NCBI GenBank assembly: GCA_030180135.1
Contig: CM058233.1
Coordinates: forward strand, 56,998,500-57,062,499
Source of the DNA: Orychophragmus violaceus
Lineage: Eukaryota > Streptophyta > Magnoliopsida > Brassicales > Brassicaceae
Length of the DNA: 64,000 nucleotides
Reading direction: 5' to 3'
Shown here: piece after piece, positions 1-12,400 of the stretch
Layout of the letters: every line of letters begins with the position of its first letter
Position numbering within the stretch: the stretch's first letter is position 1
Made by a program: the position numbers and the translations under genes
Notes under the pieces: generated by a model
The model's database searches: none
What the model was told of the DNA's origin: nothing
Seen by the model: only the letters and a program-made list of their open reading frames with translations

Positions 1-606
1 TACCTAAAATAACTGAAATATTTTAAAATATTTAGTTATAATTGTCAAAATTTAATCAAAAATGTCGACCGAGCTTCAAAGCTGGTGTACACTTATTACT
101 TATTAGGCATCAAAAAGGAAGTAAACATAAACTTTTGTCATAATTTTTTTGTAAGGTTAATTATCTATTTTCTCACAAGAACTGTTACATAATATGAAAT
201 GGCTGGAAGTATGCCCTCTATTTTTATATCCAAAAAATAAAATTGAAAGATTTAATTCACTCCAAATTAAAAATTCGAGACTTATATCCATACAAAATTA
301 AATTTCGAACTGCAAATCCCATATAATTTGGTTTCAAGTGGTTTACTATTCTCCAGTCAAGTATTAACCATGTTTTACCAATATCTAATTACAAATTTAC
401 AATCCAATTTAAAAATATAACCCAAATAATTTCCAAACACCTAAGAAATCCCCTTAAACCAAAAAGTAAAAATCAAAAAATTTCATGCTCTTCGTGATTC
501 AAAAATTCAAAACGATCCAAATATCCTGATTTAAAAAAATATCATTTTATATGATTTTTATACTATGTACATAGGATATTTACTGAAAGAAAATTGAATA
601 TAAATT
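1..606. other. AT-rich intergenic flank
   Basis: AT-rich sequence with only short random ORFs. I see no protein signature, RNA gene or repeat boundary. It is the left flank of the Gypsy-type element that begins near 607. Confidence 0.6.
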
Positions 607-771
607 TATTGAATATGAGTTTAGCATCCATTCATAAGCCAAATCAAAATCTACTCAGCCCATTTGATCTGGTTGGCTCAAAAATTGAATCCCGTTAAGG
701 AGTCAACAACCCTTCAAAAAGTTTGACTATTTTTAGAGTGTTTACTGTTCGTAAATGCATTTCTTGTGTTC
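607..771 (+). repeat. 5' LTR of Gypsy-type element, left part
   Basis: Aligns with 12797-12963 of the 3' LTR: the blocks around GAATATGAGTTTAGCATCC, GTCAACAACCC and GTGTTTACTGTTC all recur there. It stops abruptly where the hAT terminal repeat begins at 772, and the alignment resumes at 5738. Confidence 0.85.
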
Positions 772-784
772 TACATGGGCATTC

Positions 785-930
785 GGGTATTCGGTTCGGT
801 TCCGATTCTTGTGGTTCCTAGATTTAATATCCAATGATTACATTTTTTTCCGGTTCGGATCTGGTTCGGTTTCCGTCGGTTCCGGTTCGGTTCGGATACA
901 AAACTAAAGAACCTATCAATACCCAAAAAA
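785..930. repeat. hAT subterminal GGTTCGG repeats, left
   Basis: Several overlapping copies of CGGTTCGG/CGGTTCCG within about 150 bp of the element end. They are likely transposase-binding subterminal repeats. The opposite end (5636-5712) carries the inverted equivalents. Confidence 0.75.
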
Positions 931-1601
931 TTTACGGTTCCTGTTGGTTCCGGTTATTTAGTACCTGAAATGATATAAAAGAATCGAAATAACAACATAA
1001 TGTCCGATCCAAGTTTTCAAGTTTGAACAAAAGCAAACATGAAAATAGTTGAGAAACAAACTCCAGACAATACAAAACATGCAAAACACATAAAAGAAGT
1101 TCATGAAACCAATTATACTTGTCTCAAACACCAAAAACATAACAAAAGATCGCATGATCTTCTGTAAACTTAGCAAAAAAAGTAAAAACTACAGCCTGCG
1201 ATCCTGCCCCTGCAACCTGCATCACCAGAAGGGAAAGTTTAACAACAATGACAAGTAATCAAAAGTAAAGACAATCAAGTATACACGAAACTTACCACAC
1301 TTATGCATTCGAGGATCTCAAGACTCCAAGTCCAACCTTTATTTTGCAACCCAAGATCTCTAAACTCTGCAGTTGTATGATATGAATTATGAACAAAATC
1401 AGAACTTAGAAGTTTGTAAGTTACAAACAAGAAATGAAATAGTCAAATAGATTTAGAGTTACCTCTCTGAAGCTCATCTTGGCCGTCTATGTCATCAAAC
1501 AGTTGTTCAACGGTGATGGATCCTCTATTGATCATGCGTATCTCAGTCTTCAAACACTGCTTTGTACACATAAACACTTCAATAGTATAATGTGTTAGAC
1601 A

Positions 1602-1606
1602 ACTCC
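1602..1606. repeat. Target-site duplication ACTCC (left)
   Basis: Matches 2996-3000 exactly and defines the insert at 1607-2995. Confidence 0.8.
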
Positions 1607-2995
1607 TGATATGAGATCGGAGGCGGGTGGTCGAGCGGTCGAGAGGGATCGATCGACGCGATGGGGAATCGATCGATACTGAGTGGAAGATGGGACGAAG
1701 GAGCTGGTCGAAGACGCTCTCTCCTTGGTCAGTGGGTGGTGGGCGATGATCTAAGAAGCTTAAACAACATGTGCACTTTGTGTATCACGAATCAAGCAAG
1801 CTCAAGCAAGAAGAGATCTAATCTCCAAGGGGTAGCCGCGCAAGGAGGAAGAGATCGAAACAACCTTAGGGTTTCTTATTGCTTAAAACTTACTTAACTT
1901 TATTGAAAATAAAGAGTGACTTTAAGTAGCCAAAGTACTAGGGTTACAGGTCTTAGAAAAGGGCCATAAAGAGGCCTGGTCGAAACTACAAAAATAGAAA
2001 ACAAGACAGAAAGGTTGGACGGGCCATATTCTCCTTCTCTTAAAGCGGGCCTTGGTTTACCTCATTAAAAACCTTAGTGGGAAAACCCAATTGGGATAAA
2101 ACCACACTTAAGGGAAAAAGAGTATAAACCAATTCCCAAGGAGATGTCGCTCGTACTCCTGGTCGCCATACGTAAGTCTGAAGCCCACTAAGTCTGTGAG
2201 CTTCCAAATAAGGTAGGTCCAGCAACCTTCGGATTTGATCTTGCATATCTTCTTGGTCCGAGCTGGTATTGGTATGATTCTAACTCTCATGCATTCCCTG
2301 ATGAATCAGAAATCCATAACAAGTTTCTTTACTCCTTGATTCATCCTGGTTCGTTCTGGGCACTCCAAAATGTGGAAGTCGGTCTTTATCGCGTTATCTG
2401 AAAATCACCTGTCTTGAAACGGTCATAACCTTTTCATAGAAAATGGTCTTGATGTGATTCAACTTCGTGCAGACTCCTTGATGAGTCAGGTTTCCAGAAC
2501 AGGTTGAGTTGCAGCCCTGATTCCTCTTGGTCCATTCGAAATACTCTCTTGAATGCACCTATATCCGCGGACAGGGCTAACTGGACAGCTTCTAGACATC
2601 CTCCTAGTTGATCTCGAACCCAAGATGATTCCTTCTGACCAAACTCTTCCAAATAACATACTTTATGATGAATATCAAGTCTGGCATGATTGGCTTGAAC
2701 CAACTCTCCTATGGACATCTTCCAAGACACGGTTAGGGCTTCGGGAGGTCGGTTGTCGACCGTCTCCAAATGGGATCGTTCCAATTGGGTTATGGAATGA
2801 TCATTACTCCTGAAACATGCTGTTGGCTTATAAATTCTTGATACCACGTCATTGGGTTGGGCAGAACATGTATTGGCCTTCTAAACCTCCTCAGGTACGT
2901 TTCACGGGGTCGGGAATAGCTCGGTCAGCCTCGTGGTCGAGGCTGGTACGTACTGCTCGTCCTGGTCGGGTCTGGAGGATCCGATGTCCTCATCA
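1607..2995 (-). mobile_element. 1.39-kb TG..CA insert in the hAT transposase, probable solo LTR
   Basis: The insert begins TGATATGAGATCGG and ends CCGATGTCCTCATCA, so it has TG..CA termini with a short imperfect inverted repeat. It is flanked by a perfect 5-bp duplication ACTCC (1602-1606 and 2996-3000). Removing it rejoins the hAT reading frame (..GRVLDLYRS to CLTHYTIEVF..). There is no long direct repeat between its ends, so a solo LTR of a Gypsy- or Copia-type element is the simplest reading. It contains ACCTCATTAAAAACC/GGGAAAACCCAATTGGGA at ~2058-2100, a motif I have seen in other plant LTR-element sequence. A stop-free stretch on the minus strand (2434-2847) starts only at GTG and matches nothing I know. 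Confidence 0.75.
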
Positions 2996-3000
2996 ACTCC
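2996..3000. repeat. Target-site duplication ACTCC (right)
   Basis: Partner of 1602-1606. Confidence 0.8.
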
Positions 3001-5635
3001 TATAAAGATCAAGGACACGACCGCTGGTGCTAAACACAGATTCAGAAGCAACACTAGAAATTTTCATAGCAAGGATATCTTTAGCCACTTGTAAAAGCAC
3101 CAGGAACTTGATGCTATTAACCTTCCACCACGATATAACATCATACTCAGAACCTGCAAATATTTGTGGATTCTCCACATTGTCCGCTAAGTATAGCTCT
3201 AACTTAGTAGCTTGCTCGTTAAAACTTTTTTCTTGCTGGAGCGCTTTGTACATCGCATCCAGACGTCGAAAGGCAACACGAGTAGATAATGGATCCCTTC
3301 TTGTATTCTGATCTCTTGGCTGAGAAGATGATGCAGAACCGGATCCTTGTGACTGAGAAGATGTAGTGGATGCAGCAGCTGTAGATGTAGCCGTAGACTT
3401 CTTGTGAGCAGCATTATATTCTTCAAAAAGCCTCTTCAAATGTCCATTGTTGACTCATACAGATCAGTAGCCTTGGTGCTACCTTTCCCACATAGCATCA
3501 AAACACATCTGAGCAAAATTCATTTTATTCCTTGTATGAAACACAAATGCCACTATCAACAACCTATTCATCTTTGTTTCTTCTCCAAATGGATCCCAAT
3601 ACTTTCCTAGTTTCTTAATCATGGCCTATGCTTTCTTCTTTAATGCGGTATCACTGTTTTGGCTCTAATCATTGAGATGTTGTTGGATGCTAACTACCTC
3701 ACTGTATGCTTTGTAAGAGCAAGCTGAATTAGTAGCAGAGAGTACCAGAGCAGATTCATAGAAAATGACCAGAAAGTTCAGTAACTTGTCACAAGCTTTC
3801 CAGTCATCTTTGTTTGGTGGTCCATCCCTCTTCTTCCCTTCATCTTTTTCCTTGAAATACTCATTATATGGCATGTATTGAGCCCCCATCTTCTCAAAAG
3901 CAACTCAAAAATCCATGGCTCTACTCAACATCAAATAGGTGGAATTCCACCTTGTTTTGCAATCCAAAGGAAGACTTCATCTAGTCATCTTCCCTGCGTA
4001 TACTCTGGAAAGACAACAACCTAGGAGTAGAAGACCTCACAAACTGTATCCCGTTACGAATAACACACACTAGCATCAACATCATGCAATCCATCCTTGA
4101 CAATCATATTCAAAATGTGAGTGGCACATCTGAGATGAAGGAACTCACCACTAAGCACTAAAGCACCTTCTCCAATCAAGTTGAACTCTTCCTTGAAATT
4201 CCTCATTGCACTAGTGTTGGTTGTTGCATTGTCCACTGTAATACTAAACACTCTCTTGGTCCCATTCCTCCAAGCACTCCAAGAGAATAGTCGTTATGGT
4301 GAGTCCCTTGTGTTCACTGACATTCTTGAATCCTATAATCAGCTTCCTCAACTGCCACTTGACATCAACGATATGAGCTGTTATGACCATATAATTCGAT
4401 CCAGTTGTGGGAACTACCCAAATGTCAGTGGTTAGCGAGATTCTCTAATTACCCCCACTAGGAATCTTCCTCATCATTGCTTTCCTTTTTACAAACATCT
4501 CTACGATGTCTCTGGAAGCTGTTCTCCAAGAGTGAGGCTTGTACAACTTCATCTTACTGCAAAAATGTCTGAATGCTAATATCTCTATGAAAGACAGAGG
4601 AATCTCCCCTAGAACCAGCATTTCATTGCATGCTTCTTTGAACACTGCTTCAGAGACTTTACCAACTGTAAACCATCATCTTCTGGATTGATTACATTCT
4701 GACATGTTTTCTTAGTTGATTTCCAAGCTTGATATTGCTTGCAAGTGAGGAGATGCTTCTTCAGGTTTGAGATGCCTGATGTTGATGCACATGCCATACG
4801 CCTCCCACAGCAATGACATTGGACTTGTTCTTTTTGTCTTCGTAAAGGGTTCCCAAAATGTTGATATTGTTTTCTGCATAACAGTCTTAACACGTTTCCT
4901 TTTCCCTTTACCGGAAGTTGGAGTAGCAGCATGAGTCTCCACTTCCTCTTCAGTCTCTTCAAGCATATCTTCAGCATCTATGTATTCTTCCACTTCCATT
5001 TGTTTTGGACCTTCTGGTTCTTGAAAAGAAGCCATCTGCAGAAAAAGCACAAAGTATAAGTCTCACTCACATACCAGAAATATAAGCACACACAAGTCGA
5101 TTTATGCAGACAATACCAACAAAACTAATGTATGAATGTGCTAAATCACAATAAACAAACGACTGAAGCAAATAAAACCATTAAAGCAATTTAGATTATG
5201 AAAAAACCATAAATTTCTTCGATCGATTTCTCTAATCGATTAACAAAATCAAATACTAAACTAAAGGAATTGATCCATAGAAACATCTAAGTAGATGAAA
5301 CCCTAAACCCCAAAATCAATTTTAAGTTTACAACAACAGACAATGAAAACAAAAAAATCAATTGAGACGAAAATAAGACATTACCTCTGAATTGATCCGC
5401 GAGGCAGTAGATGATGCAAGATTCGGAGACGAAGTGAAGAACATTCCAATTTCCAGCTTTGTTTTATACTATAAACGAGCTGATTCAGGTAAAAAATGGT
5501 GTTGGGACTGTAAACGTCTCGCACACTCGCGACATAAACGAGGCAGGGAAGCACAACACTTTACATTTTTTCAGACAAAACAGTAATGACTAAACCAACT
5601 AATGTTCCAAAACCCAAGTCTAATTAATTTCGGGT

Positions 5636-5712
5636 ATTCGGTTATATTATTCGGTTCTCGAGTAGAACCAGAACCGAACCGATTATTTTGGATCGTTCCG
5701 GTTCGGTTCTTC
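5636..5712. repeat. hAT subterminal repeats, right
   Basis: Contains GAACCGAACCGATTATTTTG followed by CCGGTTCGGTTCTTCGG, mirroring the left end of the hAT. Confidence 0.72.
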
Positions 5713-5737
5713 GGATCCGTTTAATATGCCCAGGCCA

Positions 5738-5978
5738 ATTTTCTGATAACCTCTGAGTTACGTTTATAAAGCGACGAGCTTAGTAGTTTAGGGAGATCGT
5801 AAAATTACGACATCTTCTTCTCCTATTATGTTCGTTCATCGGCCTCAGCTTAATTATAAATACAGAAAATCTCCGACCCCCATATTTATCTCTTTCTTAT
5901 TTGATCTCTTTGTTTAGTTCAGACTATTTTGACCAAAATTTGACTGATCTCGGACTTAGTCGAAATCCCGCAACGACA
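5738..5978 (+). repeat. 5' LTR of Gypsy-type element, right part
   Basis: Continues the alignment with the 3' LTR after the hAT: ACGTTTATAAAGCGACGAGC, the CTCCGACCCC block, and GACTGATCTCGGACTTAGT. It contains a TATA-like TTTATAAA at 5763-5770. The LTR ends in the CAACGACA region, just before the GGGGCCGTCTGTGGGGA leader typical of plant Gypsy elements. Confidence 0.82.
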
Positions 5979-6000
5979 GTGGGGCCGTCTGTGGGGAAAA
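5979..6000 (+). promoter_or_regulatory. Probable primer-binding/leader motif of the Gypsy-type element
   Basis: GTGGGGCCGTCTGTGGGGA lies directly after the 5' LTR and resembles the TGGCGCCGTCTGTGGGGA leader common in plant Gypsy elements. One base in the GGCGCC core appears changed. The priming tRNA cannot be assigned from sight. Confidence 0.5.
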
Positions 6001-6020
6001 GATACTTCTCTTCACTTTAG

Positions 6021-7650
6021 ATGAGGTCGATAATGACAGGACCATCCTTGATCAGCGACAGTCCCGCCTCTTCGGAACAACATAATCCAAGCTCGTCTCT
6101 TCCGAGCTCAATCTCCCAACCATCGACAACATTGGAACTGAACTCCCAAGTATTGCCGATCGGCGACCTAGCCCGGAAGACCCGGATAACTGACACACAT
6201 GAAGATGACGAGCAGACACACCAGGATCCGAATTCCCAGCTGAACGATCAAGATGTCTCATATCTCATAAAGGTCTTGATGACGCAGGTTGACGAATTGA
6301 CCCGAGGAAGCAACATTTGCTTTGACCAACTCGCAACCGCTCAGACTGTATGCCGAGAACATATCAACGACCTTCACTATCCGGGCAACGAACATCTCAA
6401 AGAATGGTAGACTTTAGCTCCGACTCCAAAGGGATCTATTTGATGTATCACCAACTATGGATACTAAACCGAGTGGGCGGTTTCCCGTACCATCAACGTC
6501 CCTATTTATTGGGCAATGAGTGCATCAATCACTTCCTCCCGAGATGACGCAAAACCAAGCAGTAGAGACAAACATGGACAATGAGATCGAGCACCTGAAG
6601 GGGCAGTTACAACACATGACCTCAAGGTTCCACAAGGAAATTAACTAGGCACCGGAAATCGACCGAGTGACCAAGGAAACGCAGAGCACTCCATTCACAA
6701 GTCGGATAATAGGAACTCCAATCCGACATCCATGGAAGATCAAGCTGCCAACCTACGAACTGAACTTGGACCCCAAAAAGACCTAAAAGCTTTCAGCATC
6801 ACAATGAGATAAGCACAGTTCTCTCCAAAAGAATGTGATACCAGCCATTGTCAACTCTTTGTCGAAAATCTAATTGGTGCTGCACTCAACTGGTTATCTC
6901 GCCTTGAGGCACACTTTATCGATGATTACCATAAGTTATCAACAACTTTCCTAAAACAATACTCGATGTTCATACAAGACGGAGCCTCGAATTCTGACCT
7001 CAAGACGATAAGCCAAGGACAGAAAGAATCTCTCATGTCCTACATTGGCCGGTTCAAGGAAATCGTCTCCAAGATCTCGGTAACCGATAATGAAGGTCTT
7101 CCAGCATTAAGCATTGGTATGTGGTACAAGTCACCTTTTCGAGAAGAAATTCCGAAGATAAAATCTCAAACGATTGAAGATGCTATCCACCGAGCAGTCA
7201 TCTTTGTTGAGATCTAAGAAGAAAAGAAAGTGCTTGCTAAAACATTTACACCGGTGAAGGCATAGACGACAAAGGGAAGGAAGCAACATAGTACCTTGAA
7301 CCGCGTCAGCATTACAACCAAGAGTATAAGGATTAAAAGAAAAAGGAAAATGCAGGAAAGCGACCACGTACTATGTCAGCGAGCCGCAGCCAAACCAACA
7401 GCAGGGTCAGCAGCAAGGACATAACCAACCTAAAAATTGATAGAATCAGTTGTGGAAAAAATGTCCGCAACGATGACCAGGAAAAGTCCTTCTACACCTT
7501 CCATCAGCGGTCCGGACACGATACCACCGAATGTCGCCATCTGCAGAATCTTTTGCTCACGAAATATCAAAAGGGAGTAACTAACATAACCAATCGAAAC
7601 GCGCCAACGATGCCCCCAAGCACCAGGAGGCACCGCATCGGCCCATGAAC
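6021..7650 (+). pseudogene. Gypsy gag pseudogene
   Basis: An N-terminal Ser/Pro/Thr-rich part opens at 6021. It is followed by a broken frame with the retrotransposon-gag core: a block around IGAALNWLSRLEAHFIDDY (6870-6920), TFLKQYSMF, and SDLKTISQGQKESLMSYIGR then FKEIVSKI (6990-7070). Further on, FHQRSGHDTTECRHLQNLLL (~7500-7560) is the usual linker of these plant gag proteins. In-frame stops occur near 6646 and 6811, and others lie between 7217 and 7373, so no full-length capsid protein can be made. It would have formed the virus-like particle. The neighbouring protease-like segment is on the same strand. Confidence 0.8.
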
Positions 7651-7794
7651 GAAGACGAGCGATTCCGACTTCTCCAGGAGGAGAAAAAAAAACAAAATCC
7701 GCAGTACGTAGATCAGAGATGCCAATATGGAACCGCCAAAACGAGCCCGGGACGATAGCAAGGAAGGGACTCCCCCACCAAGGAGATGCATCAA

Positions 7795-8460
7795 CATGAT
7801 AACGGGAGGACTCCCTGCAATGACTCAATGCGCTCCATAAAGGCGTACGAACAAATAGCAGACATACATCGATAATAGAAATGAAGTATGAGTGACGAGG
7901 TGAAGGTCGGTAGCAAGATAACTTTCATCAAAGAAGATGATGAAGGACTAGACAAACCATACAACAATCCCCTTGTTGTCGAACTGGATATAGGTGACTT
8001 CGAGGTAACCAAAGTCTTGTTCGAAACCGAGAGTTTGTTCGACCTCATCTTCAAAGAAACATTACAAAGTATGGATCTGCTGGATTATAAGATAAAAACG
8101 CCAGAGAAATCCTTTATTGGCTTCTCCGGCGATACAACCACCACCATTTTCGCAATCATACTGCCCGTATATGTCGGACGAGTAACTAAAATAATCAAGT
8201 TTGACATCATCGACCGACCATCGATCTACAACATCATCTTAGTAACACAATGGATACATGCGATTAAGGTAGTCCATTAGACATACCACCAGTGCGTAAA
8301 ATTTCCAAACCCAAGTGGAATCTTCACGCTCCGAGGAAGTCAAATAATTTCGAGGGCATGCTTCGCGGTTGAACGCAAGATACGGCATACCTCATGCCTC
8401 GTAATCAAACCCAACAAAGGATCATTGGCATTGACCAACTTCCTCCACAACACGACAAAA
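7795..8460 (+). pseudogene. Retropepsin-like protease pseudogene
   Basis: NMITGGLPAMTQCA (from ~7795) and a 130-residue open stretch (7888-8280: ITFIKEDDEGL, NPLVVELDIGDFEV, FIGFSGDTTTT, LPVYVGRVTKIIKFDIIDRP, YNIILVTQWIH) match the pepsin-like protease module of plant Gypsy gag-pro. The family's DTGSS active site is replaced by ETESL, so the catalytic Asp is lost. After the stop at 8278-8280 the frame continues as YHQCVKFPNPSGIFTLRGSQ to ~8460. No reverse transcriptase follows. Confidence 0.8.
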
Positions 8461-9424
8461 TAACCAACACAAAAGCAGGCAGATAAGACCCACTCCTCAG
8501 AAAAAGAATCGACCTAATGAGCTTTGGCTCCTCCTCCCACAAAAACATGAGCTCCGGCTCCTAAAAAAAAGAGAGTAAGCGAGCTCCGGCTCCAAAGTTT
8601 GTAAAAAAAAAAGAACTACGCTCGGCTTGATCCCTCACCGAAGGGTACGTAGCTACCTTTTAAGAGGTTCATCCACTTATGTATTTTCAAAATTTAAATT
8701 CTCTTTCAAGGACATGCGTGTACTTATTGTTACCTAACATCAACATTCTGGCCAAATATTAGATAAAAAGAACATGTCTCATACACAGTGGAATCATGCT
8801 CGACGTCGTCGAAATATTTATCGATCTCGATGACCTTAACTCGGGGACAGCCCCGCAAAAGTCCTTAACAGAATAATTTGAGTAAGCTGAACCTCCTTTG
8901 CATAGCTAGATTCACAAGGACTTCACAGGATAAGCCGAGCACATATTCACACCTAAAAATGATAGGATAATCCGGGCTCGTACTTGCACCTAAAAACATT
9001 TTCAAAATCCGAACACAACTTCGCATCTAAGAAATCGAAACACAAGATAAGCCGAGCACGTGCTCGCACCTAAAAATTGACCTCGTAAAAGCCGGGAATG
9101 GCCTCGCAAATATTATTAACTTGTTTCTAAATGAAAATAGGTGGAATGGACACCTCATATACTTTCACCTCGAAAAATACCGAGCACAACAAAAAGCAAA
9201 AGAGAAATATATCGAAAGAAAAGATTGAGGAAAAGGTCGTCTTTATTCATCTTTTCGAAGATGAAAGAAAGCAAACAACAACACACGAACATAAATAATT
9301 AAGAAAAATAGGACAAGCTAATTTCTTGAAAGATAAGTTTGTTCGTTTCTTGAAGCCGAGTCTAACTCGCGAAAGCCGACTTCATCGCGCAAAGAGCCGA
9401 GATCTTTCTTGAAAGACGACTTCA
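8461..9424 (+). other. Non-coding internal segment of Gypsy-type element with degenerate short repeats
   Basis: No coding signature. From 8500 to 8610 a GAGCTCCGGCTCC-type phrase recurs. From about 8930 to 9110, GATAAGCCGAGCACGTGCTC and GCACCTAAAAA-like phrases recur at irregular spacing. A full-length Gypsy element would carry the reverse transcriptase hereabouts, so this is either a deletion product or the normal non-coding body of a gag-only family. Confidence 0.55.
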
Positions 9425-12400
9425 TCATCTTGGTTGTTCCTTTCCTTGAAGATTAGCAGAAAATATGGGAACTGCGATGAAATCGAAACCACGGATGATC
9501 TTCTTGGGGTAAAAATAACTCGGAGGAATTGACCTCAACACCCAAAAGGTCACCTGGTCTCCCAAACAATCTTTCTCAAGAGCGCAAGTTGTTTCGCGCC
9601 TTCGAGGAAGGGCCCACCCTGATATACCATCAGTTTCCGTGTGAACAAACAAGAAGTCTCAGATCAACGAACTAGGAACAGTCACATTAAAAAAAAAGAG
9701 GAGAGAAGGGAAGAAGAAAACACTTATGCGGAAGGAAACCAATCTCGGGAGGGGCGGACCGGAATATATTAACAAAACTAATGACGCATAATATCGATCC
9801 AAACGAAGGATACATACGTCGCCCTTAAGTTCGGAAAGGCGACATATGGAGGCAATCATCGGTATATTTTCATCTATCGATGAGATACCCTTCAGAAAAG
9901 GCCATCGGAGAACTTAAGAATTCAGGAGGTCGAGAAAGACCGACATTAAGAAGAAATAAAAAGTTGGCCAGCATTACGACAATAAAAAGAGATAAGAAAG
10001 ACGAGGATCGAAGGACAAAACACATAGAATAAATGAGAAAATAAGAATGGAATGGGATATGAATACATGAGAAGAAGAAGAATGCCACATATATAGTGAA
10101 TGAATGGCGGTTACTAAACGGCAATTCATTACCCGAAACGCACCCGGAACATATATTAAACACATTATTGACACCTTGAACGACTCCTGGAAATCCGCAA
10201 ACAATTAAATAAGGAAACAATCAAAGATTAGCAGCCTGCTTTGCTGTTCGAGTCCCACGTTCGTCCCTTCCGTCTTTACAACCTTCCCCTCGGGACGAAC
10301 ATCATTATACGTTAACCCAACGATTGGGGTCATGCACGGGTCCTCCGGACGCAAATCAATGGTTCCCATCGCGTCGAACTCTGCCCTCAAACGAGGCTCA
10401 TCCTCTTCGAGCTTGGAAATCTTGGACGTAGGAACTGAGATACCGTCCTTCACAAAGAGTCGGTAGGAGTTGAGAATTGCAATCACCAAATTCAACTCCA
10501 GCAGCTTGGCGGTCGAGGACACACTCTCCTCGCTCACCAATCTAAGCTTCTCAATACGGTCAGAAGCATTCTTCTGCATCTTCCTCTCCCCTCAAGGAGG
10601 CGTTCGTCAAAAGAAACCCGGAGCTGATCGCATTCGGATGTAAGGAGATCAACCTCGGACATAAGAGAATCAACCTCCCCCTTAGCTTTGTCCATCAGGT
10701 TCCGCTTCTCATCTTGGAGCTCGGCCAACCTCTTTCCCAGATCTTCGACTTTCTGCTTCTTTGAGAACAACATAGCAGCAAGGCCATCCATCTCGGTAAG
10801 CTTACTACGAGACCCTTAAGCTCCCGAACAGAACTTCGTGAACTCTCAAGCTTCTCCTTGAGGTCCTCCTCTGTTGACTTAGCCTTCTTTAGCTGCTCTT
10901 CGTACTACTTATTGAGTCCATTGGATTCAGCAGAAGCTTAGAGAAAAAGTACATGAGGTAGCATGGGCGCTCTAACATCATAAAGCTAATAACAAAATGC
11001 TTACCATCGTGAAGTGATGGCTAATCTCCTTCTGGAGGAGAGGCTTATGCATCTCATGAACAGAGGCTAAGTCCCTGATGTTATCCTCTGGAAAGAGCTC
11101 GTGCACGAGAGCTTGTCGTTTATGAACGGGCCTTTCCCTTTCTAGTGGTACTAAAAAAAATTATGCAGGTTCAAAGTCACGACCCTCTCCCAATCGCTTT
11201 ATGTTACTTTCTAGAACGCGTTCGATCAAATCACGAGACTCCCCCCCCCATCGATCCCTACACGATCAAGATACTGAGTCTCGTACCCTGGATTCGACAT
11301 GCGCCTTCTACCTCAGGCATAACAACATCGTCAACTGCGACTCTACTCATCACGATCAACCTCCGTATTCTCTTTCTCTTCCTCCTCAACCTCCATAGTT
11401 TCCTCAATCCTCGAGAGGAATCGGCCAGTTAACTGTCTGATCGCCCACCTCAGCAGCGCTCGCGTTCGCCTCAAGATCAATCACCAAAGAATCCTTGGTA
11501 ATCACGGAAATCATATTCGCTATGTAATCTTCCAAGTTGACCTTCACTCGACCCATCTCTTCGTTAGACTCTCTGCGTGTTTTCAGAAAGGACGGGAAGA
11601 CGACGGTTCACCACTAGTCAAACCCTAAAGAGGAGATCCCAAAACATCTACCAAAACCCTGAAGAGGAGGTCCCCGGGGTCCCTTGGTTGCTCGAAATAA
11701 AAGTCACATCCTCAAAGAAGAAAACTGATATATCAATGTCGCACTCATTCTACAAAATTAGAGCTCCAAGCATGTTGAGAAATAACTATCTGCCTCGCCT
11801 CACAATAGTCGACCAGGAGCCTCAGAAGAGGGAAGCAAAAGTAGCATTCTGAGAACCAAAAATCATACATACATATCCAGCCAGAAGGAGCATCCCATCA
11901 CCGTTCATTTGACTTCGGAAAACGAGGCTCAAGACCCGGACAACGAGCACAATATTGCGTAATTTGATTCAACAAGGCATGCGTTCGACGAACATATTTC
12001 TTGAGGAATGGTGGTTTTCTTCTTCGTTGCCGCCTTACTCTTCTTCATCCTCGACCTAAATTTTCAAGATCAACAAACAGAAACAACGACACTCTTCCAG
12101 GAACCAATCTATATTCCTTCAGAACTAGTCGGCTCGTCATTACCGCTTTCTAGACCTTTGTCGTCGCCTTCCTGACCTTCCTCGTTAGGAGCATATAAAT
12201 ATTCACCCCAAGGAGATCGAGGAGGAGAAGCCTCGACAAACGGTGGGCAATTAACGGGATCAATCACTATTGTAGGACCTCGCGATGGGCGAGCCGTCCA
12301 TTTGGCCTGCGATTTTACAAAATTAGTCTCGTCCCCGATTGACTTAGACTAAACGGGATTGTCACTCGAAGACCCAAATGCGACATGATCATCATCACGG

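Larger units (their letters stand above)
1290..5035 (-). pseudogene. hAT transposase pseudogene (BED finger to dimerisation domain)
   Basis: Read on the minus strand from the ATG at 5033-5035 (MASFQEPEG, an acidic N-terminus followed by the basic GKGKRKRVK). Next is a BED zinc finger (CHCCGRRMACASTSGISNLK, then KHLLTC) near 4740-4830. The hAT motif ACNEMLVLGEIPLSFIE follows at ~4600, then the RNase H-fold segment FSITVDNATTNTS..FLHLRCATHILNMIVKDGL (4054-4251). The C-terminal dimerisation domain (ELYLADNVENP, WWKVNS, SSVASESVFSTSGRVLD) lies at 2996-3300. The reading then jumps over the 1607-2995 insert and resumes at ~1606 with the C-terminal ITVEQLFDDIDGQDELQ, followed by a GTAACT..CTGCAG intron-like gap. 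Frame changes between blocks and the insert make it non-functional. Confidence 0.85.
772..5737 (-). mobile_element. hAT DNA transposon with BED zinc finger transposase
   Basis: The ends are imperfect inverted repeats: TACATGGGCATTCGG at 772, and the reverse complement of 5723-5737 reading TGGCCTGGGCATATT. Dense CGGTTCGG motifs lie just inside both ends (785-930 and 5636-5712), as in many plant hAT elements. The minus strand encodes a hAT transposase. Flanking 8-mers (764-771 and 5738-5745) are only weakly alike, so the TSD has decayed or the ends are off by a base or two. The element sits inside the 5' LTR of the Gypsy-type element, whose two halves realign across it. Confidence 0.85.

Noticed and set aside
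2290..2320. Hammerhead ribozyme core (CTGATGA..GAAA)
   Set aside because: CTGATGAATCAGAAA lacks room for stem II and has no matching stems I and III, so it is not a retrozyme.
2434..2847. 137-residue open frame in the 1607-2995 insert
   Set aside because: It begins at GTG rather than ATG and matches no family I know. It may be chance in a GC-balanced LTR.
2834..2850. TGGTATCAAGA as a primer-binding site
   Set aside because: Only the first eight bases fit the iMet site, and the insert has no flanking direct LTRs, so it is not a usable PBS.
5392..5586. Small plus-strand ORF inside the hAT 5' region
   Set aside because: It lies upstream of and antisense to the transposase, with no recognisable domain.
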